Assembly: GCF_023707985.1 (NCBI RefSeq)
Contig: NZ_BRCF01000012.1
Coordinates: 1 to 61,687 of the forward strand
Reading direction: 5' to 3'
Origin: Sporosarcina sp. NCCP-2716
Lineage (GTDB): Bacteria > Bacillota > Bacilli > Bacillales_A > Planococcaceae
Length of the DNA stretch: 61,687 nt
The position numbers were made by a program, and so were the translations under genes. Positions 16,249 to 24,353 of this stretch are shown here, in pieces. Positions within the stretch are counted from its first letter, which is position 1. Each line of letters starts with the position of its first letter. The notes under the pieces are model-generated. The model was not told where the DNA came from. It saw nothing but the letters and a program-made list of their open reading frames with translations, and did no database searches.

Positions 16249-16317
16249 GGTGCCTGTGCGCGGCACAATTCAGACACGATTCCGAATTGTGTCTGAATTG
16301 TGTGCTGCACAGGCACC
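16249..16317. repeat. 69-bp palindromic element, copy 4 (next to RAYT gene)
   Basis: Sits exactly between two convergent stops: three bases after the DUF3006 stop and six bases before the transposase stop. The arms pair almost perfectly (CACAATTCAGACACGATTC with GAATTGTGTCTGAATTGTG). Confidence 0.9.
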
Positions 16318-16323
16318 CTTTTT

Positions 16324-16896
16324 TCACTCTTCTTCCTCTTCCTCCTCGTCCTGCAGGCAGTAATCGAGATACCCGGCGGCCGTCTGCTCGAACGGCGGAC
16401 CGAGGCACGACGGCAGGATGCGCGTGTCCATGTACTTCGGCAGCTCCCGTTCCCCGTCTGCGTAGAGCGGGAACGAGCTGAACGGATAGTCCCTAAGCTC
16501 CTCCACTAGCGGCCGCTTCGTATCGATCGGATTGCGATGTATGTAGCGGCTCATTATCCGGAGCGTCCGCGGCCCGACAGCGGCGCCGCTATAATAGCGG
16601 CTCTGGTAGATCCGGCCGACGTGACCGTAGCGTTTGGAATAATAGTCACTGTAGCGCCGGTTGATGCGCTGCATGATCTTGCCGAGATCGTCTTCCGAAT
16701 TCATCAGGAAATGATAATGGTTGGACATGATACAATACGCGAGCATTGTGAACGTGAACCGCTCGCGCGCGTCGGCAATGAACCCGAGGAGACTGCGTTT
16801 GTCGGATTCATCCAAAAAAATGTCCGCCCGGTTGTTCCCCCTCATCGTGACATGATAATAGATCCCCGGATGCCAATCCCGCTTGCGGCGCCCCAT
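16324..16896 (-). CDS. RAYT-type (REP-associated tyrosine) transposase
   Basis: A 190-residue Y1/HUH nuclease of the IS200/IS605-related RAYT group. Evidence: the start PGIYYHVTMRGNNRADIF, the metal-binding HUH motif in YCIMSNHYHFLM, and the catalytic-tyrosine helix INRRYSDYYSKRYGHVGRIY, then YIHRNPI. RAYT proteins are single-copy, domesticated transposases that nick and move short palindromic REP sequences. The C-terminus is an unusual run of glutamates. No insertion-sequence ends flank it; it starts 18 bases after the yifB stop with AAAAAGGGGGA as ribosome binding site, so it is read in the yifB operon. A 69-bp palindrome lies against its stop codon, making it the natural candidate to act on that family. 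Confidence 0.88.
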   Translation of the reverse strand: MGRRKRDWHPGIYYHVTMRGNNRADIFLDESDKRSLLGFIADARERFTFTMLAYCIMSNHYHFLMNSEDDLGKIMQRINRRYSDYYSKRYGHVGRIYQSRYYSGAAVGPRTLRIMSRYIHRNPIDTKRPLVEELRDYPFSSFPLYADGERELPKYMDTRILPSCLGPPFEQTAAGYLDYCLQDEEEEEEE

Positions 16897-16914
16897 GGAA
16901 TTCCCCCTTTTTTC

Positions 16915-18450
16915 TCATTTGAATAAACCGCTGCGTGCGGTGTCCTGCTGCAGGGATGCGAGCTGTTTCCAATCGACCGCCTCTTCGACAGCGGCATCGC
17001 TGATCGCTTCCGTTCCGTCCAGATCCGCAATCGTCCGGGCGAGACGGATCAGCTTCAGCTGCGTACGGTTGCTCCATTTCCGACCGTAGCAGACAGCTTC
17101 GATCCGATCCGCCTGCTCGTCAGTGAGCCGGCTGTGTTCCAAAACCATCGAGCCGGATGCATTGCCATTTAAGACAGTCTGCCCATAGCGTTTGTATTGG
17201 CGCTGCCGGGCGAGCGCAGTACGTGCCCGGATCACTTCCGAGCATTCCGCGGTTTCACCCGTACTGAAACCTTCATTTTTCAAAGGCAAAACAAAATCTA
17301 GACGATCCAGGAGAGGTCCGGAAACTTTCAATTGGTACGCCTTTACTTGTTGCGGCGTGCATGTGCAGTATCGCTCGCTGGAGCCGTAGTACCCACATGG
17401 ACAAGGATTCGTCGAAGCCAGCAGCGTAAACGCAGCAGGATAGGTGACGGACTGTCTGACACGGCTGATCGTGACGTATCCGCTTTCCATCGGCTGACGG
17501 AGCAGATCGAGCGTTTTCCTGGAGAATTCGCCGAGTTCATCAAGGAAGAGCACTCCGCGGTGAGCGAGTGAAATTTCTCCCGGTATGGGATACGTACCTC
17601 CCCCGATGAGCGAAATGCCGGAAGCGGAATGATGAGGCGCCCGGTAAGGAGGCCGTGCGGAATATCCCCGCCGACCCCTGGCAATCTGGTAGACACTATA
17701 GACTTCCAGCATTTCATCATCCTGCAAGTCCGGCAGAATGGTATGGAACGCATCGGCCAGCATGCTCTTCCCGCATCCCGGCGGCCCGGTCAGGAGCGCG
17801 TGATGACCGCCTGCTGCAGCGATCTCGAGTGCCCGTTTCGCTTGCGACTGCCCGCGCACAAATGAAAAGTCCTGCATTGTGTTCGTTTCCGGCTGTAACT
17901 CTTCAGCAGTGAACACCGGGGCATCGGGCGCCTCAGGCGTATAGCGGCCGCGTAAATAATCCAGCAGCTGCGAAATATCATACAGAGGCACAAGCTGTGC
18001 AGACAACGATCGCCCAATTACAGACACATCGACCGGCGGCAGTACAATCCGCCTGAAACCTAAATGGGCCGCCTGATGAACCGCCGGAACAAGTTCGCGG
18101 AACGTTTCAAGCTTGCCGTCGAGCGACAGCGATGCCAGGATGCACGTTTCTTCATCCAATGGAATCGGTTCTTCCATCACTTCACGGAGCACCGCCACGA
18201 GCATTGCTGTGTCATAACCTGTCCCCGTCTTCCGTTTATCAGCAGGCGATAAATGCACCGTGACCTTTTTCATCTCCAGCTCGACACCCATCCCATGCAG
18301 GCAGCTCAGCAGCCGCTCCTTCGATTCCTTGATCGACGCATCCGGCAGTCCGACGATCATGAACCGTTCGCGATCCATCCGGACACTCGCCTCCACCCTC
18401 ACGACGTGCCCTTTCATCCCGTCGAGACCGACACATTGAACGTCTTCCAT
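16915..18450 (-). CDS. yifB: YifB/ComM family Mg-chelatase-like AAA+ ATPase
   Basis: A 511-residue AAA+ helicase-family protein. The N-terminal Lon-type fold contains FMIVGLPDASIKESKERL and VHLSPADKRKTGTGYD. The ATPase has Walker A GPPGCGKS (about 222), Walker B GVLFLDELGEF and the C4-type zinc-like segment NPCPCGYYG...CTCTP; the C-terminal lid is RLARTIADLDG. ComM homologues are hexameric helicases promoting branch migration during natural transformation, which suits a genome carrying comK. Start after GGGAGGGG. The promoter TTGGCT-N17-TATACT lies upstream (18487-18515). The RAYT gene follows within 18 bases. Confidence 0.92.
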   Translation of the reverse strand: MEDVQCVGLDGMKGHVVRVEASVRMDRERFMIVGLPDASIKESKERLLSCLHGMGVELEMKKVTVHLSPADKRKTGTGYDTAMLVAVLREVMEEPIPLDEETCILASLSLDGKLETFRELVPAVHQAAHLGFRRIVLPPVDVSVIGRSLSAQLVPLYDISQLLDYLRGRYTPEAPDAPVFTAEELQPETNTMQDFSFVRGQSQAKRALEIAAAGGHHALLTGPPGCGKSMLADAFHTILPDLQDDEMLEVYSVYQIARGRRGYSARPPYRAPHHSASGISLIGGGTYPIPGEISLAHRGVLFLDELGEFSRKTLDLLRQPMESGYVTISRVRQSVTYPAAFTLLASTNPCPCGYYGSSERYCTCTPQQVKAYQLKVSGPLLDRLDFVLPLKNEGFSTGETAECSEVIRARTALARQRQYKRYGQTVLNGNASGSMVLEHSRLTDEQADRIEAVCYGRKWSNRTQLKLIRLARTIADLDGTEAISDAAVEEAVDWKQLASLQQDTARSGLFK

Positions 18451-18486
18451 AGCATCCCCTCCCAGTTTCCTCTAACAGCTACCGAC

Positions 18487-18515
18487 AGTATACTGGCTGG
18501 TCCGTCAGAAGCCAA
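18487..18515 (-). promoter_or_regulatory. SigA-type promoter of yifB
   Basis: Minus strand TTGGCT (18515-18510) and TATACT (18492-18487) with a 17-base spacer, start site about 30 bases before the yifB ATG. The minus-35 overlaps the dyad word GCCAAACTGGC. Confidence 0.5.
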
Positions 18516-18656
18516 ACTGGCAAATTGAAAGGTGCTGACAATTCAAAACGCCAGGAATGCCGCCGTTACAAGGTTTCTGCCAGCTGCAAAACTGGCGGCA
18601 ATCGCCGAACTTTACGTTCATCCTCCAAAACACATCCAAATTGCCAGTTTGGCTGT
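18510..18656. other. structured region with inverted GCCAAACTGGC repeats upstream of yifB
   Basis: GCCAAACTGGC at 18511-18521 recurs inverted as GCCAGTTTGGC at 18643-18653. Between them TGCCGCC and GGCGGCA, and CTGCCAG and CTGGCGG, form nested inverted repeats, so the 145 bases can fold into a branched structure. A 38-codon reading frame crosses it on the minus strand but its ribosome binding site touches the start codon. Function unknown; repressor sites or a structured leader are both possible. Confidence 0.45.
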
Positions 18657-18676
18657 TTTTTAAAATAAACAAAAAA

Positions 18677-18745
18677 GGTACCTGTGCGCGACACAACTCA
18701 GACACAATTTTGAATTGTGTCTGAGTTGTTTGACGCACAGGTACC
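18677..18745. repeat. 69-bp palindromic element, copy 5
   Basis: A variant with AACTCAGACACAATT in one arm and AATTGTGTCTGAGTT in the other, showing compensating changes relative to other copies. It touches the terminator at 18747. Confidence 0.9.
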
Positions 18746-18746
18746 T

Positions 18747-18791
18747 AAAAAAGCAAGCCGGGCATTAGTGCGCATAGCACCCGGCTTGCTT
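18747..18791 (-). terminator. terminator of the sunset-domain gene
   Basis: Minus-strand hairpin AAGCAAGCCGGG / CCCGGCTTGCTT with T6 after it, 46 bases past the stop. Confidence 0.8.
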
Positions 18792-18836
18792 GACGGACCG
18801 GCACGTGCGCCGGAATCCATTATTTCCCTATTCACC

Positions 18837-19535
18837 TCATCGCTTAGGTGCGCGGTACCCGGCGGCCACTGCTTCCTCTGCGCTGCAGAACCATTGGACG
18901 ACATTCTTCGTCCGATCGTAATACGTACTGCCCGGAACGTGGTAAATCCCCGTATTGCTTCCTTTAATGTTGCAATCGGTCTGAGCGGACGCCGTATTGG
19001 CCGATTGACTGCCCGACTGTCCTCCGGAACCGCCGGATGCCGTATTGGAAGAAGCACCCTTTGCAGCCGGAGCCGGGGCCGCTGCTTGCGCTGCCGACTT
19101 GTCCTTCAGCTGCTGGATGGTCTTGTCCTTTTCACCGGCAGCCGCAGTCAGCTTATCATTCTGCTCTTTCAAGGCAGCAATCGATTCAGTAAGTTCGCCT
19201 TTCTCTTTTTGCAGTGTCTGTACAGTCTCCTGAACACTCGACTGCTTATCAGTCTGCTCCTGCAATTTATTTTTCAGATTTCCGTTCTCTTCCTGAAGAC
19301 TGACCAGTTCATCCTTAAGGGTCTGGTTCGCTTCCGTAATGGCAGCGTTTTTCGCCTCCAGCTTTTCAGCCAGCTGCGCCTGTTCCTGGTCTGCTCCGCA
19401 TCCAGAGAGCACCATCGTTGCCAGACCGATGACCGCAACCGCACTCAACCGGCGCTGCCACGTTCCGATGCTCCCCAGTCCGTCCCAAAATCCGACGATC
19501 AAGACGACAGCCAATCCAAATGCTGCGTATCCCAT
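18837..19535 (-). CDS. coiled-coil lipoprotein/membrane protein with C-terminal sunset domain
   Basis: About 232 residues. Two hydrophobic segments lie at the N-terminus: [19 protein letters not shown], then [17 protein letters not shown], the second ending in a lipobox-like LSGC. A coiled coil of roughly 95 residues follows (from [15 protein letters not shown] to [10 protein letters not shown]), then an Ala/Ser/Gly/Pro-rich linker, and a C-terminal 45-residue module with [22 protein letters not shown] and [14 protein letters not shown]. That module matches the small two-cysteine sunset domain found next to extracellular staphylococcal-type nucleases, so a role at the cell surface in nucleic-acid handling is possible. 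Start at MGYAAFG after GGGGAGGAG; a start five codons upstream is less likely. Confidence 0.8.
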   Translation of the reverse strand: MGYAAFGLAVVLIVGFWDGLGSIGTWQRRLSAVAVIGLATMVLSGCGADQEQAQLAEKLEAKNAAITEANQTLKDELVSLQEENGNLKNKLQEQTDKQSSVQETVQTLQKEKGELTESIAALKEQNDKLTAAAGEKDKTIQQLKDKSAAQAAAPAPAAKGASSNTASGGSGGQSGSQSANTASAQTDCNIKGSNTGIYHVPGSTYYDRTKNVVQWFCSAEEAVAAGYRAPKR

Positions 19536-19685
19536 AAAACTCCTCCCCATTCTCCGTTTTGATTAGATGGGCACCGAATAAGCAATATTACCTATATTCA
19601 ATTTACCTATCTTTCCAAAGAAATGGGGGAAACTAACAGAATGTGTAGAAGTTCCGGCATACCAACCATCCGGATGGCCAAAAAA

Positions 19686-19754
19686 GGTACCTGTGCGCTG
19701 CACAAATCAGACACGATTCAGAATCGTGTCTGATTTGTGTGACGCACAGGTACC
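19686..19754. repeat. 69-bp palindromic element, copy 6
   Basis: Near-perfect copy with AAATCAGACACGATT and AATCGTGTCTGATTT arms, both GGTACC ends. It stands in the gene-free 270 bases between two divergent genes. Confidence 0.9.
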
Positions 19755-19833
19755 AAATTAAAAAAAGTAGTGCTATCCCAACGCCACAATATGGTAGGAT
19801 AAAAGAAAAATGGCAAGGGGAATGGTGAGCGCT

Positions 19834-20667
19834 ATGGATTTCGCACAACTAGAACAGCAGCTTCAGATATTGGCAGCGGAGGTGGCCGGGACGGTTTCCA
19901 TGTATGTACGGACGCCCGACGGCACGGTTGCGATCGGAGCGGAGGACGTAATACGGTCCGCAAGCATCCTGAAAGTGCCGATTGCGATGGCCTGCCTCGC
20001 AGCGGCGGACCGCGGGGAACTCGACTTGAACACATTGCTGCCGATCAGCGAACCGGTCGGCGGCTCGGGTGTCCTCGCGTATCTGTCCGGCATGGAGCAG
20101 ATCACGCTGCTGAACGCGCTCACCCTGTCCATCATCGTGTCGGACAATACGGCGGCTAACCTCGTCATCGAGGCGACAGGACTCAATCGGATCCAGGCGT
20201 TCTTCGACGAGGTCGGCGCGAAAAATTCGAAAGTGACCCGGAAATTCATGGACTACGATGCACTCGCCCTTGGGCTTGAAAATGTTGCAACGGCGCGGGA
20301 CATGGCCATGTTCCTCGAGTGCCTTCATCCTGACAGCGAGTTTCTGTCGCTGACGAGCAAGCAGCAGCTGAAGACGATCATGCGCGACCAGCAGCTGATC
20401 GACAAGCTTCCGGCTTTCCAGCCCATCTTCGACGAAACCCTCATCATTGGCAACAAGACCGGCACCCTGCCCGGCGTCGAACACGACATCGCCTATTTCG
20501 AGAACGACGTCATGCTCGTCGATCTGGCCGTCCTGACCACTGACTGGGACCATAACCACGAAGGCCAGCAGACACTCGCCCGCATCGGCAGGATGATCAT
20601 CGACTATATGGCCTCTGCGTCTCTGAAGCTCGCCGATGACAACGCGCCTGCCATTGCCTGCCAATAA
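19834..20667 (+). CDS. class A beta-lactamase-fold serine hydrolase
   Basis: About 277 residues without a signal peptide. The three active-site elements of the penicillin-binding/class A beta-lactamase fold are present: SxxK as SILK in IRSASILKVPIAM, SDN as SDNTAANLVIE, and KTG as GNKTGTLPGVEHD. The glutamate of the omega loop is not obvious, so it is a serine hydrolase related to beta-lactamases rather than a proven resistance enzyme, and its cytoplasmic location argues against a role in antibiotic resistance. Start is uncertain: ATG at 19834 lies 12 bases after AAGGGGA, and ATG at 19822 or GTG at 19825 would sit too close to it. Convergent with the next gene through a shared terminator. Confidence 0.8.
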   Translation: MDFAQLEQQLQILAAEVAGTVSMYVRTPDGTVAIGAEDVIRSASILKVPIAMACLAAADRGELDLNTLLPISEPVGGSGVLAYLSGMEQITLLNALTLSIIVSDNTAANLVIEATGLNRIQAFFDEVGAKNSKVTRKFMDYDALALGLENVATARDMAMFLECLHPDSEFLSLTSKQQLKTIMRDQQLIDKLPAFQPIFDETLIIGNKTGTLPGVEHDIAYFENDVMLVDLAVLTTDWDHNHEGQQTLARIGRMIIDYMASASLKLADDNAPAIACQ

Positions 20668-20691
20668 CTTTTTCATGAAGATGAAACCCAA

Positions 20692-20728
20692 AAACCCTCC
20701 GTCCCGGAATCCCGGTTCAGAGGGTTTA
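20692..20728. terminator. bidirectional terminator
   Basis: AAACCCTC pairs with GAGGGTTT around a partly paired CCCGGAATCCCGG interior; T-rich tracts on both sides. Lies between convergent stops at 20667 and 20764. Confidence 0.65.
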
Positions 20729-20763
20729 TTCATTCAATCATTCATTTCGCTCTATAGAAAGCT

Positions 20764-21153
20764 TCAGCCAATCACACCGATTCCGACAAGGATGCCGAGT
20801 ACGAACGAGATGACCCACAGAGACCAGACGCCGAGGCTGAACTTGTGGAACTGGCGCTTCGCCTTGTCATCGCCCTTTTTGTACACCCAGATCGCCCACA
20901 GCAGATGGAAGCCCATCAGGATCAGTGCGGCGCCGCCCGTGATCTGGTGCAGGCCGAACGACGAGCCGCCATCCTGCGACGCAATCCGGTTCATCAGCGT
21001 CGTGCCGGTCGTGTCGAACACGATTCCTCCCGCAAAGAACAGCAGGTGCTTGAACTGGATCGTCCCGCTCAGTTTCTCACCAAACACCCCGATACTGTAC
21101 AGTACCAGCGCCACAACCATCGCCGAAGATGCAAATATCAATAACGTACTCAT
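20764..21153 (-). CDS. small four-helix membrane protein, HsmA/TIGR03987-like
   Basis: About 129 residues with four transmembrane segments: LLIFASSAMVVALVLYSIGVF, HLLFFAGGIVFDTTGTTLM, ITGGAALILMGFHLLWAIWVY and SLGVWSLWVISFVLGILVG. Conserved-looking polar residues inside the membrane are His in FKHLLF, Asp/Thr in DTTGTT and His in GLHQITG and GFHLLW, which is the arrangement expected of a heme- or proton-handling membrane protein. I believe it belongs to the TIGR03987 (HsmA-type) family but am not certain. Start at MSTLLIF after GGGAGTGGGGCGG; the longer reading frame upstream only crosses the 69-bp palindrome. Confidence 0.7.
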   Translation of the reverse strand: MSTLLIFASSAMVVALVLYSIGVFGEKLSGTIQFKHLLFFAGGIVFDTTGTTLMNRIASQDGGSSFGLHQITGGAALILMGFHLLWAIWVYKKGDDKAKRQFHKFSLGVWSLWVISFVLGILVGIGVIG

Positions 21154-21241
21154 CCGCCCCACTCCCGTCCTTTTTCCTACCCCCATTGTCCCTCGGCTGC
21201 ATGAACAGAAAGTGAATTGAAGATTACAAATCCGCCTGGAT

Positions 21242-21310
21242 GGTGCCTGTGCGTCACACAACTCGGAAACTATTCTGAATTGCGTTCAAGTTGTGTGACG
21301 CACAGGTACC
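21242..21310. repeat. 69-bp palindromic element, copy 7
   Basis: GGTGCC start, GGTACC end; the right end runs directly into a 9-bp tandem repeat. Confidence 0.9.
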
Positions 21311-21394
21311 TGGTTTTCCTGGTTTTCCTGGTTTTCCTGGTTTTCCTGGTTTTCCTGGTTTTCCTTGTTTTCCTGGTTTTCCTGGTTTTCCGGT
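21308..21394 (+). repeat. 9-bp tandem repeat (TGGTTTTCC)n
   Basis: Nine consecutive units of TGGTTTTCC, one with a single change (TTGTTTTCC), directly after copy 7 of the palindrome. Such a repeat will vary by slippage. It is purely intergenic; the Phe-Leu-Val reading frame across it is not a gene. Confidence 0.95.
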
Positions 21395-21455
21395 TATTCT
21401 TCCCCGCGCTCCCCTTACTCCCACCCACTCCATTTTACATTTTTCAGAGTTTTAC

Positions 21456-21481
21456 GTTAAGTTTCTTTTACTTAAGGGTAT
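21456..21481 (+). promoter_or_regulatory. SigB-like promoter of the GMC dehydrogenase operon
   Basis: GTTAAG (21456) and GGGTAT (21476) separated by 14 bases. The minus-10 is an exact SigB match; the minus-35 has two deviations from GTTTAA. It lies about 80 bases upstream of the first gene. Confidence 0.5.
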
Positions 21482-21562
21482 AGTCTGACTTAGAAGTCTG
21501 TTTATTGACCAAGCTGACGAGCAGGCGGATTGATGACACTCAAAAAGGCGGGAGGAGTTCAA

Positions 21563-22417
21563 ATGGCGGATACGGACAAGCATAAGAAAGAACCCCATCA
21601 GACCGACCATAGCCGGCGGAATTTCCTGAAGAACAGCGGCATGGTGGCAGGCGGTGTGGTCGGCGGGTCGCTGCTCGGCGGCCTGTTCATGCGTGAACGG
21701 GATGAAAAGCACAAGACGAAACCGAGCGGCACAAAGCACGAGACCTCATTCCAGGAAGCACGAATCTTCTTCACACGCGAAGAAGACTTCAAGGCATTGG
21801 AAGCGGCGACGGAGCGGATCTATCCGAAAGACAAAAACGGACCCGGGGCCATCGAGCTCGGCGTGCCGTTTTTCATCGACAAACAGCTTGCCGGCGACTG
21901 GGGGATCAACGCCAGGGATTACCGGAAAGGACCTTTCAAAGCGTACGACTACAACGATCCTGCACAGGTGAAATCCGATGATGCAGCAGAGCCTCACCCG
22001 CGCGGCGGCCAGGGACAAGGAAAGGAATCGACGGACTCAATCATGCGCGACCAGTCCCTTTTGAACAGGCGCGAAATCTTCATCGAAGGCGTCCGGACGC
22101 TGAACGACGCGAGCCAGAAGCAGCATAAGACGACGTACGATCAGCTGGAGAAGGACCAGCAGATCGACATACTTAAGACTTTTGAAAACGGCGAGGTCGA
22201 GATGAAGTCCGTTCCCTCCCAAGCGTTTTTCTCGCTGCTCCGGCAGGCGACGATCGAAGGCGCGTACGCGGATCCGCTCTATGGCGGCAACAAAGATATG
22301 GAAGGCTGGAAGATGAAGGAGTTCCCAGGTGCCTACCCATCCTACCTCGGCAAGATCGACAAGGACGAGTTCTTCAAGCCGCAGCCGGTCGCACTGAAAG
22401 ATTCACAGCAGCATTAA
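21563..22417 (+). CDS. gluconate 2-dehydrogenase subunit 3 family protein (TAT-exported)
   Basis: A 284-residue partner subunit of membrane GMC dehydrogenases. The N-terminus carries a twin-arginine signal (HSRRNFLKNSGMVAGGVVGG), so it is exported folded, and probably carries the flavoprotein out with it since that subunit has no signal. The body is the subunit 3 fold (FTREEDFKALEAATERIYP, GAIELGVPFFIDKQLAGDWG, then the end GAYPSYLGKIDKDEF). No heme-binding CxxCH is present, so a separate cytochrome or quinone must accept electrons. Start at MADTDKH, after GGGAGGAG. First gene of a two-gene operon with a SigB-like promoter; the catalytic gene follows 21 bases later. Confidence 0.9.
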   Translation: MADTDKHKKEPHQTDHSRRNFLKNSGMVAGGVVGGSLLGGLFMRERDEKHKTKPSGTKHETSFQEARIFFTREEDFKALEAATERIYPKDKNGPGAIELGVPFFIDKQLAGDWGINARDYRKGPFKAYDYNDPAQVKSDDAAEPHPRGGQGQGKESTDSIMRDQSLLNRREIFIEGVRTLNDASQKQHKTTYDQLEKDQQIDILKTFENGEVEMKSVPSQAFFSLLRQATIEGAYADPLYGGNKDMEGWKMKEFPGAYPSYLGKIDKDEFFKPQPVALKDSQQH

Positions 22418-22438
22418 TCGACGAGGAGGAGTTTCAAC

Positions 22439-24187
22439 ATGGCAAAAAAGTTGAAGAAAGTGGATGCCGTCATTCTCGGCTCAGGATGGGCAGGCGGCAT
22501 CATCGGCGCGGAACTCGCGAAGAAGGGCTACAAAGTCGTCGCACTCGAACGTGGCGGCAGCCAGAAAGTGGAGGATTTCGTCGGCGGGAAGGACGAATTG
22601 CGCTTCTCCCAGCGGTATGCGCTCATGCAGGATCTGTCGAAGGAGACGATGACGTCCCGGTCGACCGAAGACGAAGAAGCGCTGCCTGTCCGGAACAACA
22701 AAGACGCGCTCATCGGCACGGACACCGGCGGCTCCGGCGTGCATTGGAACGGGGTCAACTTCCGCTACCGTCCGTACGACTTCGAAATCCGCAGCCAGAC
22801 CGTCGAGCGTTACGGGGAAGTCAAGATCCCGAAAGGCATGACGCTTCAGGACTGGGGGATTACATACGACGAACTTGAGCCCTATTATGATAAATACGAA
22901 AAAATGGCGGGGATTTCCGGCGAAGTGAACCCGGTCGGTCCGAAACGATCGGAGGACTACCCGAACCCTCCCTCCATCGATACCCCGTCCATCCGCCTGT
23001 TCAAGGATGCATCGAAAAAACTCGGCTACCACCCGTACCAGATCCCGACGGCCAACGTGACGGAACAGTACACGAACCCCGACGGCGAAACGATCAACGC
23101 CTGTGTTTACTGCGCGTTCTGCGAGACATACGGCTGCCACTTCGGTGCGAAGGCCGACCCGATTGTCACTGTCCTTGCCACTGCGAAAAAAACAGGGAAC
23201 TACGAACTGAGGAACCACGCTTACGTGACGCGCGTGCTGTATGACGGCAGCAAGGCAACCGGTTTGCTCTACACCGATACGCAGACAGGGATGGCGTACG
23301 AGCAGCCGGCGGACGTCGTCATTCTCGCCGGCTTCACATTCCCGAACACCCGTCTCCTGCTGCTGTCGAAAATCGGCCGGCCGTACAATCCTAAAACGGG
23401 TGAAGGCGTCATCGGCAAGAACTTCACGGGCCACTTCTCCAACATCAACTACCTCGGAGCCCGAGGGTTCTTCGACGATAAAAAATTCAACAACTTCGCC
23501 GGTGCCGGCGCGCTCGGCGCGACATTCGACGACTTCGCAGCAGACGACTTCGATCATAAGGACCTGAACTTCCTGCACGGTTTCGAAGTCCAGCACCAGA
23601 CGACCGGATTCCGGCCGATCGAGTACAACTTCGTGCCGAAGGGGACTCCGACATGGGGCGAGGAATTCAAGGACAAATCATTGTTCTACACGAACCGCAA
23701 CCTGTACGTCAATGCACTCACCGGGACTCTTCCGTGGACGCACAACTACATGGACCTCGACCCGACCTACACGGATTTCAATGGTGATCCGCTGCTCCGG
23801 ATCACGAACAGATACACCGATCAGGACCGTAACCTGATCCGCTATGCGATCGATATATGCAAGAAGATCATGACGGAAATGGGGGCCGATTCCGTCGAAG
23901 CCGATGAAGTGCCGGATGACGTGGAATTCAACAATTCGTATACGACGGGACATTTTGCAGGCGGCGTCATCATGGGCGACGACCCGCAGACGTCCGCGGT
24001 CAACAGCTACCAGCAGATGTGGGACGTCGACAACCTGTTCGTCGCAGGCGCTTCGTCGTTCCCGCACTTCGGCAACTACAACCCGACCGAAACCGTCGGC
24101 GCCCTCGCCTATCGCACTGCCGAAGGGATCGACACCTTCCTGAAAAACGGCGGACAGCTCGTGAAAACGAAGACTGCAAGCTTGTAA
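22439..24187 (+). CDS. GMC family oxidoreductase (FAD dehydrogenase subunit)
   Basis: A 582-residue FAD enzyme of the glucose-methanol-choline family. The dinucleotide motif GSGWAGGIIGAELAKKGYKV lies at residues 14-33, the FAD-contact GTDTGGSGVHWNGV follows, and the C-terminal active-site region is GASSFPHFGNYNPTETVGAL. The Cys-rich stretch ACVYCAFCETYGCHFGAKAD is typical of the gluconate/2-keto-gluconate/sorbose dehydrogenase branch. It probably oxidises a sugar, sugar acid or polyol at the outer membrane face as a complex with the TAT-exported subunit 3. Substrate unknown. A terminator follows at 24193-24220. Confidence 0.9.
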   Translation: MAKKLKKVDAVILGSGWAGGIIGAELAKKGYKVVALERGGSQKVEDFVGGKDELRFSQRYALMQDLSKETMTSRSTEDEEALPVRNNKDALIGTDTGGSGVHWNGVNFRYRPYDFEIRSQTVERYGEVKIPKGMTLQDWGITYDELEPYYDKYEKMAGISGEVNPVGPKRSEDYPNPPSIDTPSIRLFKDASKKLGYHPYQIPTANVTEQYTNPDGETINACVYCAFCETYGCHFGAKADPIVTVLATAKKTGNYELRNHAYVTRVLYDGSKATGLLYTDTQTGMAYEQPADVVILAGFTFPNTRLLLLSKIGRPYNPKTGEGVIGKNFTGHFSNINYLGARGFFDDKKFNNFAGAGALGATFDDFAADDFDHKDLNFLHGFEVQHQTTGFRPIEYNFVPKGTPTWGEEFKDKSLFYTNRNLYVNALTGTLPWTHNYMDLDPTYTDFNGDPLLRITNRYTDQDRNLIRYAIDICKKIMTEMGADSVEADEVPDDVEFNNSYTTGHFAGGVIMGDDPQTSAVNSYQQMWDVDNLFVAGASSFPHFGNYNPTETVGALAYRTAEGIDTFLKNGGQLVKTKTASL

Positions 24188-24192
24188 CACCC

Positions 24193-24220
24193 GCCTCCAG
24201 CCTGCCCGGCTGGAGGTTTT
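24193..24220 (+). terminator. terminator of the GMC operon
   Basis: CCTCCAGCC-TGCCC-GGCTGGAGG followed by TTTT, starting just after the stop codon. Confidence 0.85.
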
Positions 24221-24228
24221 CCATTTCC

Positions 24229-24297
24229 GGTGCCTGTGCGTCACACAATTCGGACACTATTCCGAATTGCGTTCAAGTTGTGTGACGCACAGGCACC
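24229..24297. repeat. 69-bp palindromic element, copy 8
   Basis: Placed between two terminators of convergent genes, eight bases after one and twelve before the other, so it is not needed as a terminator here. Confidence 0.9.
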
Positions 24298-24309
24298 CGA
24301 TCGAACGTG

Positions 24310-24347
24310 AAAACACCCCCGACCGTCCGTCCCGGTCAGGGGTGTTT
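24310..24347 (-). terminator. terminator of the YkyA-like gene
   Basis: AAACACCCC plus GACCG pairs with CGGTC plus GGGGTGTTT; T-tract on the minus strand, six bases past the stop. Confidence 0.75.
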
Positions 24348-24353
24348 CCGTGA

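Noticed and set aside
18533..18621. A 38-residue cysteine-rich peptide gene on the minus strand upstream of yifB
   Set aside because: GGAGG directly touches the ATG, leaving no spacing, and the frame lies wholly in inverted repeats.
19834..20667. An antibiotic-resistance beta-lactamase
   Set aside because: No signal peptide and no clear omega-loop glutamate; only the serine hydrolase fold can be supported.
21217..21483. Phe-Leu-Val repeat membrane protein
   Set aside because: It is a translation of the palindrome and the TGGTTTTCC tandem repeat.
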